A stretch of 64,000 nucleotides of DNA from the NCBI GenBank assembly GCA_963841045.1, contig CAWJBD010000002.1, forward strand, positions 1 to 64,000, written 5' to 3'. Each line of letters starts with the position of its first letter. Position 1 is the first letter of the stretch. This DNA comes from Aalborgiella sp963841045. GTDB taxonomy: Bacteria > Pseudomonadota > Gammaproteobacteria > Burkholderiales > Burkholderiaceae_C. Below, piece by piece: positions 25,855-35,218 of this stretch. The position numbers and the translations under genes are program-made. Below the pieces are notes generated by a model. It ran no database searches, was not told the DNA's origin, and saw only the letters and a program-made list of their open reading frames with translations.

Positions 25855-26742
25855 CTAAAACGATGCGGTCATCAGAACCCAACCCTCTTCTGTGTTGGAA
25901 ACTTCGAGTTGGCAGTAGGGTGCATAGGCAGTCTTAAGCTCATCAGCTTGCCTTTCTAAAATACCAGCAAGGACCAACGAACCGCCTTTGGCTACTCTTG
26001 CGCATAGCAAGGGCGCAAGTACTTTCAGCGGCGAAGCAAGGATATTTGCCAATACTGTTTGGTATTGGCCAGTTACTGCATCGGTTAGTCCCACACGAAT
26101 AGCAGCATTGTTTGCTGACGCATTTAAAAGACTCGCCTCTACCGCTGAGGGGTCAATATCAACAGCATCAATATCCAATGCGCCAAATTTTGCTGCCCCA
26201 ATGGCCAGAATACCTGAGCCACAGCCATAATCCAGCACCCGTTGAAATTTGCTTTTGTCAGTCTGTGTGGCAATCCACTTGAGGCACATGCGGGTGGTTG
26301 GATGGGTGCCAGTTCCAAAAGCCAAACCTGGGTCTAGTCGAATGATTTGTTTGGCAGCTACAGGAGGTTCATGCCAAGTAGGAACAATCCAAAACGTGGG
26401 TGTGATTTCAACAGGATCAAATTGTGATTGTGTCAAACGCACCCAGTCTTGATCTTGTAACTTAATAATTCCCAGAATAGAACAAGACTCAAAAAAATCC
26501 TGTGCTTTAAGCAATTCAGCGGCTTCAATCGCCTTGTCTTCTGTTGCAAATAATGCGGTGACACGGCTACGTTGCCACCCCTCCTTGGGCGGAGGCATAT
26601 CAGGCTCGCCAAATAGGGCTTGTTCTGAATCGGTTTGTGCGTCTGCATCTTCGACTGAAATGCTCAATGCTTCCAATGCGTCTAAAGCATCGCTCAATTC
26701 GTCGATATGCGCCTCTGGGCACATTATTTTCAATTCATTCAT
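25855..26742 (-). CDS. prmA: Ribosomal protein L11 methyltransferase
   Basis: The 295-residue protein has the PrmA layout: an N-terminal substrate-binding domain, the linker RLDPGLAFGTGTHPTTRMCL, SAM motif VLDYGCGSGILAIGAAK with VDIDPSAVEA, and VLANILASPL near the active site. It trimethylates several amino groups of L11 using S-adenosylmethionine. Usual length, intact. It sits 40 bases downstream of accC. Confidence 0.95.
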   Translation of the reverse strand: MNELKIMCPEAHIDELSDALDALEALSISVEDADAQTDSEQALFGEPDMPPPKEGWQRSRVTALFATEDKAIEAAELLKAQDFFESCSILGIIKLQDQDWVRLTQSQFDPVEITPTFWIVPTWHEPPVAAKQIIRLDPGLAFGTGTHPTTRMCLKWIATQTDKSKFQRVLDYGCGSGILAIGAAKFGALDIDAVDIDPSAVEASLLNASANNAAIRVGLTDAVTGQYQTVLANILASPLKVLAPLLCARVAKGGSLVLAGILERQADELKTAYAPYCQLEVSNTEEGWVLMTASF

Positions 26743-26782
26743 TTAGTGATTAGGGGTGTCAGTGGATCTGACTATATTGATG

Positions 26783-28132
26783 TTAACGCTGGTGCTGCGC
26801 CAACCACTCTTCTAGGTAATGGATATTAGTGCCACCCGCCATGAATTTGGCGTCAACCATTAAATCACGGTGTAATGCGATATTGGTGCTGATACCATCC
26901 ACCAGCATTTCAGCAAGCGCTGTGCGCATACGCCCCATCGCTTGTTCGCGTGTGTCGCCGTGCGTGATAATTTTGCCTATCATGCTGTCGTAATGGGGCG
27001 GAACAAAGTAGTTGGTGTAAACGTGTGAATCGACACGAACTCCAGGCCCGCCAGGCGCATGCCACATGGTGATGCGACCAGGTGAAGGCGTGAATTTATA
27101 TGGATCTTCCGCGTTGATGCGGCATTCAATGGCATGGCCACGCATTTCGATTTGTCGTTGCGTGAAAGGCAACTTTTCTCCCGCTGCAACCATGATTTGA
27201 GTTTTGACAATATCTATCCCTGTGACCATTTCGGTGATGGTGTGCTCTACTTGAACACGTGTGTTCATCTCGATGAAATAAAACTCACCGTTTTCATATA
27301 AAAATTCGAAAGTGCCAGCACCACGATAGCCAATTTTCTTGCAGGCAGCGACACATCTTTCGCCAATCCGTTCGATGAGTTTGCGAGGAATGCCAGGTGC
27401 TGGTGCTTCCTCAATCACTTTTTGGTGGCGGCGTTGCATAGAACAATCTCGGTCACCCAAATAAACGCCATTTTTGTGTTTATCGGTCAAAATTTGAATC
27501 TCGACATGGCGCGGGTTTTGCAGAAACTTTTCCATGTACACGGCAGGGTTGCCAAATGCAGCACCCGCTTCAGCTTTGGTCATTTGCACCGCATTAATGA
27601 GTGCGGCTTCAGTGTGCACCACGCGCATACCTCGCCCACCACCACCACCTGCAGCTTTGATAATCACCGGATAGCCCACTGATTTGGCAATTTTTCTAAC
27701 AGCAGCAGGATCGTCTGGCAACTCACCTTCAGAGCCTGGCACACAGGGGACACCTGCTTTGATCATGGCCTGTTTGGCAGAAACCTTATCGCCCATGATG
27801 CGAATCGAATCGGCAGTGGGCCCAATAAATTGGAAACCACTTTTTTCAACCCGGTCTGCAAAATTAGCGTTCTCACTGAGAAATCCGTAACCAGGATGTA
27901 TGGCTTCAGCATCAGTGACTTCAGCAGCAGAAATAATGGCGGGCATATTCAAATAGCTGAGTGCAGATGCTGCGGGTCCTATGCAAACGGCTTCATCTGC
28001 GAGTTTGATGTATTTCGCATCTTTATCCGCTTCAGAGTACACCATAACGGCTTTAACACCCATCTCGCGGCATGCGCGTTGTATACGTAACGCGATTTCA
28101 CCGCGATTGGCAATCAGGATTTTTTTGAACAT
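26783..28132 (-). CDS. accC: Biotin carboxylase subunit of acetyl-CoA carboxylase
   Basis: The 449-residue protein is complete: MFKKILIANRGEIALRIQRA, the glycine-rich ATP-grasp loop KAAGGGGGRGMRVVH, HVEIQILTDK, DCSMQRRHQKVIEEAP and EMNTRVQVEHTITE with the catalytic Arg. It carboxylates biotin on AccB with ATP and bicarbonate, the first step of fatty acid synthesis. It follows accB by 41 bases. Confidence 0.98.
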   Translation of the reverse strand: MFKKILIANRGEIALRIQRACREMGVKAVMVYSEADKDAKYIKLADEAVCIGPAASALSYLNMPAIISAAEVTDAEAIHPGYGFLSENANFADRVEKSGFQFIGPTADSIRIMGDKVSAKQAMIKAGVPCVPGSEGELPDDPAAVRKIAKSVGYPVIIKAAGGGGGRGMRVVHTEAALINAVQMTKAEAGAAFGNPAVYMEKFLQNPRHVEIQILTDKHKNGVYLGDRDCSMQRRHQKVIEEAPAPGIPRKLIERIGERCVAACKKIGYRGAGTFEFLYENGEFYFIEMNTRVQVEHTITEMVTGIDIVKTQIMVAAGEKLPFTQRQIEMRGHAIECRINAEDPYKFTPSPGRITMWHAPGGPGVRVDSHVYTNYFVPPHYDSMIGKIITHGDTREQAMGRMRTALAEMLVDGISTNIALHRDLMVDAKFMAGGTNIHYLEEWLAQHQR

Positions 28133-28173
28133 GGATGACGTTTGGGTTAGGACTGGGGTCGTTGATTCACTTC

Positions 28174-28651
28174 TTACGCAATGACAATCATGGGTTGACC
28201 GTACTCCACTGCTTGGCCGTTTTCACACAAAATTTGAGTTACTGTTCCTGCTCTATCCGCCTCAATTTCGTTCAATATCTTCATGGCTTCAATGATGCAA
28301 ACAGTATCACCTACCTTGACCACATCACCAATTTCGACGAAAGATTTAGCCCCTGGGCTGGCTGCTCGGTAAAAGCTACCCACCATAGGGTGACTTGACT
28401 GCGTGGATGGGTGCGCTGACTTCTGCGACTGGCGCTTCACTGATCACTGTTGCCGCAATGGGTGTAGGCACAATCTGCGTGCTTTGTGGAGCTTGTTGAA
28501 CTGCTATGGCTTGTGACCCTGTGTTTTGAATGTGGCCAGATTGACTGCCTTTGACAATGCGTACAGTGCCCTCAGCTTCGGTGATTTCTAATTCTGTAAC
28601 ATTCGAGTCTGATACCAAATCGATTAAAGTTTTCAGTTTTCGTAAGTCCAT
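28174..28651 (-). CDS. accB: Biotin carboxyl carrier protein, one frameshift
   Basis: Start ATG 28651 gives MDLRKLKTLIDLVSDSNVTE. A frame change near 28388, where one base is extra in SPMVGS, joins it to the biotinyl domain FYRAASPGAKSFVEIGDVVK with IIEAMKILNEIEAD. The biotinylated Lys is 35 residues from the end. Between them is a Gln/Ala/Pro linker. Since accB is essential, the break is best read as a sequencing error. It carries the carboxylated biotin between AccC and the transferase. Confidence 0.95.
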
Positions 28652-28819
28652 GTGGATTTGCCTTGTAATTTTCAGGAAGTGCGAATTTACACTAAAACTG
28701 TCATTAAATTCGTTATTATTCACGTTAATTTCATCTAATTTTGCATTAATTTAGTAATTAAACAAGTAAATTAGGAGCTCTGATTCGGTAATGCTTGTCT
28801 GCAAAATTCACTGTGCGAG

Positions 28820-29383
28820 TTATTTTTGAGATTGTAAAGCGGTTAGCCAGGTAGATAAATCTGAGCCATTTAGTTTACCCATTTTGCGCTGCATTATGCG
28901 CCCATTGGCGTCCAGCAATATTGAAAAAGGCAATCCGGATGAGATGTTGCCCCAAGATTTGCTAAGAGAAATGCCGGTAGCACCCGTTATAGCTATAGGA
29001 AAAGATAAGGGGGTTTTGCGCAAAAAAGTGCTTACTGCCTCTACCTTGTCAACTGCCAAACCCAAAATTTGAACGCCGTTAGACTGGTTTTCGACGAAGA
29101 AGCGATCTAATAAAGGAAGTTCCTCTACGCAGGGTGGGCACCAAGTGGCCCAAAAATTAATCAGCAATGGTTTTGCTCGCAAGCTGGCAAGTTCAAATTT
29201 TGTTCCAGTTGGTGTCTCAAAAACCTGTTCCCATAGATTGGGTTGTAAATCATTTTGTGGAGATTGAGAAATAGATTCGGCCTCGTTTTTACCTTGCAAC
29301 CAATATGCGGCTATGCCTGTGCCGAGCGCTGCAACAGAGGTTGCCAGTAGTAAAGTGCTTCGTTTGGATTCGTCAAGCTTCAT
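28820..29383 (-). CDS. TlpA-like thiol:disulfide oxidoreductase
   Basis: The 187-residue protein has an N-terminal membrane anchor or signal (residues 10-28) and a thioredoxin fold with FWATWCPPCVEELPLLDRFF (Cys82, Cys85), then VQILGLAVDKVEAV and GLPFSILLDANGRI. It probably reduces periplasmic disulfides, for example in cytochrome c maturation. It is divergent from mpl, the two starts only about 27 bases apart, so their promoters must overlap neighbouring coding sequence. Confidence 0.88.
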   Translation of the reverse strand: MKLDESKRSTLLLATSVAALGTGIAAYWLQGKNEAESISQSPQNDLQPNLWEQVFETPTGTKFELASLRAKPLLINFWATWCPPCVEELPLLDRFFVENQSNGVQILGLAVDKVEAVSTFLRKTPLSFPIAITGATGISLSKSWGNISSGLPFSILLDANGRIMQRKMGKLNGSDLSTWLTALQSQK

Positions 29384-29409
29384 GAGGGTGTCTGGTTAAA
29401 ATGGGAAGT

Positions 29410-30798
29410 ATGCATATTCATATTCTAGGCATTTGTGGAACATTCATGGGCGGCGTAGCAGCTTTGGCTAGGGAGGCGGGCCACAAAGTTACCGGATGCG
29501 ATGCTGGCGTTTATCCACCTATGAGTGACCAACTGCGATCTTTGGGCATTGATTTGATTGAGGGATTTGGCGTTGAACAGTTGGCATTAAATCCAGATTT
29601 GTTTGTCATTGGCAATGTGATCAGTCGATCTCAATTGCCAGATGGAACTGCCAAGTTCCCACTCATGGAAGCAATTTTAGATCAAGGTTTGCCCTACACG
29701 AGTGGGCCGCAGTGGTTATATGAACACGTGCTATATGGTCGTCATGTTTTAGCCGTTGCCGGGACGCATGGAAAAACAACGACCACGTCGATGTTGACTT
29801 GGATTCTCGAGCAGGCTGGTTTAAAGCCTGGTTTTTTGGTCGGCGGTGTCCCTTTGAACTTTGGTGTTTCGGCACGACTTGGTGACAAACTCTTCGTTAT
29901 TGAGGCAGACGAATACGACACCGCTTTTTTTGATAAACGCAGCAAATTTGTCCATTACCGTCCCCGCACAGCCATATTGAATAACCTCGAGTTTGATCAT
30001 GCTGACATATTTGATAACTTGGCAGCAATTGAGCGGCAGTTTCACCATTTGGTTCGATGTGTTCCATCGACAGGTCGCATTGTTGTGAATGGAAATGAAG
30101 CCAGCTTGGAAAGAGTTTTGAAGATGGGGTGTTGGAGTGAAACAGTTCAATTCGGTGAAATGGTGGAACATGGATGGGCCGTTGACGGTTCGCCTAATGA
30201 TTTCGATGTGATGTACAAAGGTGATGTGCTTGGGCATGTTACATGGTCACTACAAGGTGAACACAACCAAAACAATGCCTTGGCGGCCATCGCTGCCGCG
30301 CAGCACGTCGGCGTACTGCCTGATGTTGCAGCAGCAGCTTTGTGCAGTTTTCAAAACGTCAAACGCCGAATGGAATTGCGTGGCACAGAAGCTGGGGTGA
30401 TGGTTTACGACGATTTTGCACACCACCCAAGTGCAATTGCAACCACCCTAGATGGTTTAAAACAATCGTTGCAAAAGGAACAGAAGAAAAAACGAATACT
30501 CGCAGTGTTAGAGCCGCGCAGTAACACCATGAAATTGGGAACGATGAAAGCGCAGTTGGCAGGCAGCTTAAAGGATGCCGATTTGGTTTTTTGTCACAGC
30601 GGAGGTTTGGACTGGGATCCACATGAGCCTTTGAGCGCGCTAGGAAATTCATCCCAAGTTGCCAACTCAGTTGATGAATTGGTCAACCAAATCATGCAGA
30701 AGGTGCAAAAGGATGATGTGATTGTTTGTATGAGCAATGGCGGATTTGGTGGAATTCACAGTAAGCTGCTAACGGCACTGAAGCATAAAACGAGCTGA
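29410..30798 (+). CDS. mpl: UDP-N-acetylmuramate:L-alanyl-gamma-D-glutamyl-meso-diaminopimelate ligase
   Basis: The protein starts MHIHILGICGTFMGGVAALA, has the Mur-ligase ATP loop VAGTHGKTTTTSMLTWIL, EADEYDTAFFDKRSKF and the C-terminal AVLEPRSNTMKLGTMK. About 460 residues, full length. It reattaches recycled murein tripeptide to UDP-MurNAc. An upstream in-frame ATG at 29401 exists, but GGGAAG sits correctly before 29410. The stop overlaps the next start (TGATG). Confidence 0.95.
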   Translation: MHIHILGICGTFMGGVAALAREAGHKVTGCDAGVYPPMSDQLRSLGIDLIEGFGVEQLALNPDLFVIGNVISRSQLPDGTAKFPLMEAILDQGLPYTSGPQWLYEHVLYGRHVLAVAGTHGKTTTTSMLTWILEQAGLKPGFLVGGVPLNFGVSARLGDKLFVIEADEYDTAFFDKRSKFVHYRPRTAILNNLEFDHADIFDNLAAIERQFHHLVRCVPSTGRIVVNGNEASLERVLKMGCWSETVQFGEMVEHGWAVDGSPNDFDVMYKGDVLGHVTWSLQGEHNQNNALAAIAAAQHVGVLPDVAAAALCSFQNVKRRMELRGTEAGVMVYDDFAHHPSAIATTLDGLKQSLQKEQKKKRILAVLEPRSNTMKLGTMKAQLAGSLKDADLVFCHSGGLDWDPHEPLSALGNSSQVANSVDELVNQIMQKVQKDDVIVCMSNGGFGGIHSKLLTALKHKTS

Positions 30799-31604
30799 TG
30801 TTGAAACAAATTATCCTCAATGCGGATGATTTCGCGATGAATGCTGCGGTTTCACGTGGCATCATCAATTTGGCACGGTTAGGTCGATTAACTGCGACAA
30901 GCGCTATGACTTTGTCACCCAGGTGGGCGGCTGATGCTGTTGAGTTGCAGGAGTTCAAATCTCAAATTGATGTGGGTCTGCATTTAGATTGGACAAGTCC
31001 ATTTGCTGTTGCAAAGGGACATGGTTTAAGTCTGAATCGAGGAGTTTTGATTGCTGCTTTTGGCGGCTACAACAAAAGCAAGGCTCGAATGGTGATTGAA
31101 CAACAGCTGGACCTTTTCGAACATGATTGGGGATCATCCCCCAGTCATATTGATGGGCATCAGCATGTGCATCAATTCAGAGGCATCCGTGATGCGTTGG
31201 TTGACGTGTTGGCCAGACGTTATGGTTCCCTGCCAAAAGATCAAAGGCCTTATTTGCGCATTTCTGACAATCCATCAGATAGATTCAACTTCAAATCACG
31301 GGTCATTGCATCTTTGAATGCAAGTGCTATAAAAAATGTAGCAGATAAAGCAGATATTACGCCGGCTAGAGGCTTATTTGGTGTATATAATTTCTCTGGT
31401 GGTGAGCTGAATTATGCAAAAAAAATGGCTCAATGGTTGAACGAGGTACCAACAGGCGGCATCATCATGTGCCATCCTGCCCAAGGCAACTTGGATAAGG
31501 GCGATATCGACGATGGAATTTTGAAGGCTCGGCACTGGGAATACAGTTATCTAGCAAGTGATGCATTTGCGCAAACACTCAAAGATTCAAAAATTTCTTT
31601 ATAA
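30798..31604 (+). CDS. hpnK: HpnK/ChbG (YdjC) family deacetylase
   Basis: The 268-residue protein has LNADDFAMNAAVS (metal-binding Asp pair), VGLHLDWTS, SPSHIDGHQHVHQF (the metal-binding His pair region) and GGIIMCHPA, as in ChbG/YdjC carbohydrate deacetylases. The family removes acetyl groups from N-acetylated sugars or hopanoid head groups. It is translationally coupled to mpl. Residues around 176-198 are encoded by a family A interspersed repeat. The hpnK name is tentative; no other hopanoid genes are in view. The 3' end overlaps the convergent gtrA-like gene by six bases. Confidence 0.8.
   Translation: MLKQIILNADDFAMNAAVSRGIINLARLGRLTATSAMTLSPRWAADAVELQEFKSQIDVGLHLDWTSPFAVAKGHGLSLNRGVLIAAFGGYNKSKARMVIEQQLDLFEHDWGSSPSHIDGHQHVHQFRGIRDALVDVLARRYGSLPKDQRPYLRISDNPSDRFNFKSRVIASLNASAIKNVADKADITPARGLFGVYNFSGGELNYAKKMAQWLNEVPTGGIIMCHPAQGNLDKGDIDDGILKARHWEYSYLASDAFAQTLKDSKISL
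31323..31391 (+). repeat. Interspersed repeat family A, copy 3 (inside hpnK coding region)
   Basis: GTGCTAT...GTAGCA is followed by ATATTACGCCGGCTAGAG and TTATTTGGTGTATATAA, the same order of blocks as the intergenic copies. It is read in frame as SAIKNVADKADITPARGLFG. The stem is weaker than in intergenic copies. Confidence 0.7.
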
Positions 31605-32006
31605 GACCTTGCTGCTAGGTTTATTGTGAAACGCCCAGTAGCGGCTAAGCAAATAAGTTTGCGCACCTGCCACAGCAAAACCAGCAGGCAATGCCAGCCA
31701 TGATGGCCAATTAAAAAACCGTATAAGCAAACTGAAGACTATTTCGTTGCAAATAAATCCAGCCAGTGAAACACCAACGAAGCGTCCCAAACTCTCGCCC
31801 ACACTGGTGGTGGTGTCCTTGAAACTCAAGTTTCTGTGCCCCCAAAAACTGACTGAGAACGCGACACAAAATGCCAGAAAGTTATAAAGCTCAGGAATGT
31901 TCGACGCGGGAAATAGTTTAGGCAGAATCCATTCCAAAGAGAAATAGACAATCAAATGTGTCAAGCCAGCAGCTGCAGCAACTCCAAAAAACCAAATGCC
32001 CGACAT
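31599..32006 (-). CDS. GtrA family membrane protein
   Basis: The 135-residue protein has four hydrophobic helices and the GtrA pattern: FGVAAAAGLTHLIVYF, NFLAFCVAFSVSFWGHRNLS and GRFVGVSLAGFICNEIVF. GtrA proteins are thought to flip polyprenyl-phosphate-linked sugars across the inner membrane. Its ATG overlaps the stop of the upstream glycosyltransferase (TAATG), so the two are coupled. Confidence 0.88.
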   Translation of the reverse strand: MSGIWFFGVAAAAGLTHLIVYFSLEWILPKLFPASNIPELYNFLAFCVAFSVSFWGHRNLSFKDTTTSVGESLGRFVGVSLAGFICNEIVFSLLIRFFNWPSWLALPAGFAVAGAQTYLLSRYWAFHNKPSSKVL

Positions 32007-33037
32007 TACTTTTGACCAACTTCTGGAAGATTTTGAAGACCCTTGCCAATCTTTGCACCAATTAAATACATCGGTCGATGTTTGACCTCTTCATAGATGC
32101 GTCCCACGTATTCAGCCAACACGCCAATAGACAAAAGCTGAATACCGCTTAAAAACATCATACCCACCACTATCGTGGCATATCCTGGGGTATCTGCCCC
32201 AAACCAGAAGTAGTCAAAAATAACCCATGCACCATAACCTAAGGATGCCAAAGACAGCATCAAACCAAAGTAACTGACCAAGCGCAGTGGCGTGACTGAG
32301 AAAGCCATCAGTCCGGTCAAGGCCAGAGACAGTGCACCACGAAATCCAAAGTTTGATTGACCATCAGCGCGCGGTAATGGTTCGTAATCTATCGCTGTAC
32401 TGTTAAAACCAACCCAGGCATAAAGACCCTTCATAAAGCGATTGCGCTCTGGTAGATCACGCAAAGCGTTCACCACTTTTTTATCCATCAAGCGAAAATC
32501 CCCAGCATTTGCAGGAATTTGGACTCGACTGCGCCAATTGATGAGTTTGTAGAAGACGCTTGTGAATGCAATATGCAGTGCGGATTGATCATGTCTTGTT
32601 TTTCGTATGGCGTAAACCACATCGCTACCTTGCTTCCATTTTTGAAGCATTTCAGGTATTAGATCAACCGGATGTTGGCCATCTGCATCAAGAATGACAA
32701 CAACATCGCCATGCGCCGCATCCAACCCCGCGGTCAATGCTGCTTCTTTGCCAAAGTTGCGCGATAAATTCAGCGCGACTATTTGTGGGTATGAGGCACA
32801 TAGATCTGACAAAACCTGAGCAGTAGCATCGCGGCTACCGTCGTTAACCACAATGATTTCGATATTTTTTGATAAATTGTTCAGTGCTTTGATGACATGT
32901 GGCACAACCACACCCAAGTTGCCAGCTTCGTTGTATGCCGGCATGACACATGAGATTGATGGATGACTGCGATTGTTTAGCGAATTGCTTGATGGGGCAT
33001 CTGTCATGTTCGGATGAAGGGCTGTTTGTTCAGTCAT
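32006..33037 (-). CDS. Polyprenyl-phosphate glycosyltransferase, GT2 (GtrB/ArnC/DPM1-like)
   Basis: The 343-residue protein has the GT2 core ISCVMPAYNEAGNLGVVV, IIVVNDGSRDATAQVL, GDVVVILDADGQHP (DxD) and DFRLMDKKVV, then two C-terminal membrane helices (ALTGLMAFSVTPLRLVSYF, MMFLSGIQLLSIGVLAEYVG). It transfers a sugar to undecaprenyl phosphate on the cytoplasmic face. With the GtrA partner and two large GT-C-like membrane proteins beside it, this forms a three-component glycan-modification unit. Confidence 0.9.
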   Translation of the reverse strand: MTEQTALHPNMTDAPSSNSLNNRSHPSISCVMPAYNEAGNLGVVVPHVIKALNNLSKNIEIIVVNDGSRDATAQVLSDLCASYPQIVALNLSRNFGKEAALTAGLDAAHGDVVVILDADGQHPVDLIPEMLQKWKQGSDVVYAIRKTRHDQSALHIAFTSVFYKLINWRSRVQIPANAGDFRLMDKKVVNALRDLPERNRFMKGLYAWVGFNSTAIDYEPLPRADGQSNFGFRGALSLALTGLMAFSVTPLRLVSYFGLMLSLASLGYGAWVIFDYFWFGADTPGYATIVVGMMFLSGIQLLSIGVLAEYVGRIYEEVKHRPMYLIGAKIGKGLQNLPEVGQK

Positions 33038-33061
33038 GCCACTATTTTATGAATTAAATTC

Positions 33062-35218
33062 CTAGTCAGGGATTTTTTGTAAAGATGAGTTGAATATTTT
33101 CAAATCACTTTGCGCCTGAAAATAAGTCCTGATCTCAAAGGCTTTATTGGCATTTTGTTGGGTCACTGTAACTATACCTTCAATGGTGCGCGGGTTGTCT
33201 AGAGTACCCAATAGGCTACCAGCGGATAAAGTGATATCGCCATCCAATACAAAATCCCATTTTCCGACGGTTTGTTTCGGCGGATTTTGACTGGAATAGT
33301 CGATGGAAAAGCGGTATTTGCCTTCTGGCAAAGCCACAGATGGCCCGTAACTTAACCATCCAGAGGTGGCAATATCCCGTGGTACCAACGCTTGCTGAAG
33401 GCCGGATCCATTGACATGGCCAATGACCGTATTCAACTCTGCGGGTCGCCACAATCTGCCATTGGTAACAGCGCGAATAGGGCTGTTCAATACAGCCTGC
33501 TTCTCCCAAAACAGTGCGTTGCTGCCTGGAAGACAAACCAAACCGCGTGAGCTTCTTACGCACTCTCCACGCGACATGGCATTTTGTAAAGAGGTGGGAT
33601 AGCTAAAATTCGACGAAAACGGCACTTGATGATCATAGGCACTTGAAATCATGTACAAGTGACGCGGTTCAAAAGAGGTATCGGCAGCAAGCTTATCGTT
33701 TTTGCAGTTCTGCTTGCTTCTTGCTGTGTATCCTGTATTGATTTTTTTATGGTAAGCGTTGGCCAATTGCATCGCCCAAATGTAATGCTGGTAATGCGGA
33801 TCAGCGCACTGGTAGGTGGGATACAGCATGATTTTGTCAACATGAGACATGACCTCGCTCCATTCCGAAAAATTCAATTGGCTTGGTTTTTTTGCTTCGG
33901 ATTGAATGCGATCCAGCCACGGCTTGACATCTTTCACTTGCAGTATGAGCGCACTGAACAACAAAAGAGTGACAAACAAACGCATGGATGGCTTGCGTTG
34001 GGGATGTGTTTTTATCAAACTTGCTATTGCAGTAAATAAAATCAAGTAACTGACAAACCAAAAAAATCGACCGGAAGCACGAAATGTTCCTGTTAACCAG
34101 TACATCCATGTAGGTACATCGAAAACTTTCAGAACACTGTTGCCAACATGAACATTGTTTGACAATGCATAGAGAAATAACCCCAATGCCAACAAACACA
34201 AACTGGGGTATTTGCTCGGTATGTTCTTAAAAATTTTCCAATTCAATGCCAATGCGAACGGTATCAACAACAGCAGACCGGCGCCTAGGTAGTTGAATCC
34301 TTCGTAATACGGAAACGTAAAAACAGGTGCTACGCCACAATGAACATAACGGCTAGCACCACAAAACGGGTCGCGCAAATTCAGGTAAAAAAAGTCGCCA
34401 AATCCTGCCAAATAACTTTTTTGATCGGTATACCCAAGTATCCACATTGTCGCAAAGAGAACCACGCCAAAGACGGCAAGCCGTTTGAGTTGCAATAACC
34501 ATGACTCACCGGACAATGCCTTGTCTACCAAGAATGCCGCAAAAACACCTGCAGTAAAAGGCAAGAAATACGGATGAATGGTCAACGACAGCATGATCAA
34601 AACAATAAAAGTGTTGCTCACGCGTTGGCTGGACCAAATGTGTCGTTGCCCTAAAAAATACAATGCCAACGCGAAAAGGATGACGCTTTGCATCATCAAT
34701 GCCGGATGGTGGTAACGCGCATGGAGGACTGGCCACGTGATAGCAAAACCTATGGCTACCAATTGTCCAAACCAATGTTTGATGCCTAATGCCCGTATCA
34801 GCGCTGTAGCAGCCAATGCTTGCATGACAAAAACCAAACCTATCCACCAGCCAAAGAAATGGAAATGTTCTGCAAAAGCATTTGGGAACATACTCATCAA
34901 TGCTTTGAAAAACAAAGCAGCAATCGGTATGCCATCCATCAATGCGATGCTGATACCTTCGGGGTGATTCAGGCTTGTGGTCTTCAACAATGGAAATTGC
35001 CACGGGTCTTGTGCGTAAAAGCGCCAGCCAGAAATATGCTGAGCAATATCGCCTTCATCAAAAACGCTGCTGTGACCCATTAAAAAAGACAACGGGAATA
35101 AATAAGCGACAAACAGCACACCTATAACTAACGCCAAAAAGATGCTTTGGTACTTGCCGAGTGCGGCAAATCCTTTTGCATCCTGTTTTTGGAGCTTAGT
35201 GCTGTGCATTTGTTTCAC
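33062..35218 (-). CDS. Large polytopic membrane protein, DUF6311-like, paralogue of the next gene
   Basis: The 718-residue protein has about a dozen hydrophobic helices in the first 450 residues, with GDIAQHISGWRFYAQDPWQF after the first, a loop rich in charged and aromatic residues as in GT-C transferases, then a periplasmic part ending in a beta-rich domain (LPEGKYRFSIDYSS, GKWDFVLDGDITLSAG). I recall DUF6311 proteins having this start, but cannot verify. It starts with GTG at 35218, overlapping the stop of the upstream paralogue (GTGA). Likely role: transferring a lipid-linked sugar to an envelope glycan (inference from neighbours). Confidence 0.7.
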   Translation of the reverse strand: MKQMHSTKLQKQDAKGFAALGKYQSIFLALVIGVLFVAYLFPLSFLMGHSSVFDEGDIAQHISGWRFYAQDPWQFPLLKTTSLNHPEGISIALMDGIPIAALFFKALMSMFPNAFAEHFHFFGWWIGLVFVMQALAATALIRALGIKHWFGQLVAIGFAITWPVLHARYHHPALMMQSVILFALALYFLGQRHIWSSQRVSNTFIVLIMLSLTIHPYFLPFTAGVFAAFLVDKALSGESWLLQLKRLAVFGVVLFATMWILGYTDQKSYLAGFGDFFYLNLRDPFCGASRYVHCGVAPVFTFPYYEGFNYLGAGLLLLIPFALALNWKIFKNIPSKYPSLCLLALGLFLYALSNNVHVGNSVLKVFDVPTWMYWLTGTFRASGRFFWFVSYLILFTAIASLIKTHPQRKPSMRLFVTLLLFSALILQVKDVKPWLDRIQSEAKKPSQLNFSEWSEVMSHVDKIMLYPTYQCADPHYQHYIWAMQLANAYHKKINTGYTARSKQNCKNDKLAADTSFEPRHLYMISSAYDHQVPFSSNFSYPTSLQNAMSRGECVRSSRGLVCLPGSNALFWEKQAVLNSPIRAVTNGRLWRPAELNTVIGHVNGSGLQQALVPRDIATSGWLSYGPSVALPEGKYRFSIDYSSQNPPKQTVGKWDFVLDGDITLSAGSLLGTLDNPRTIEGIVTVTQQNANKAFEIRTYFQAQSDLKIFNSSLQKIPD

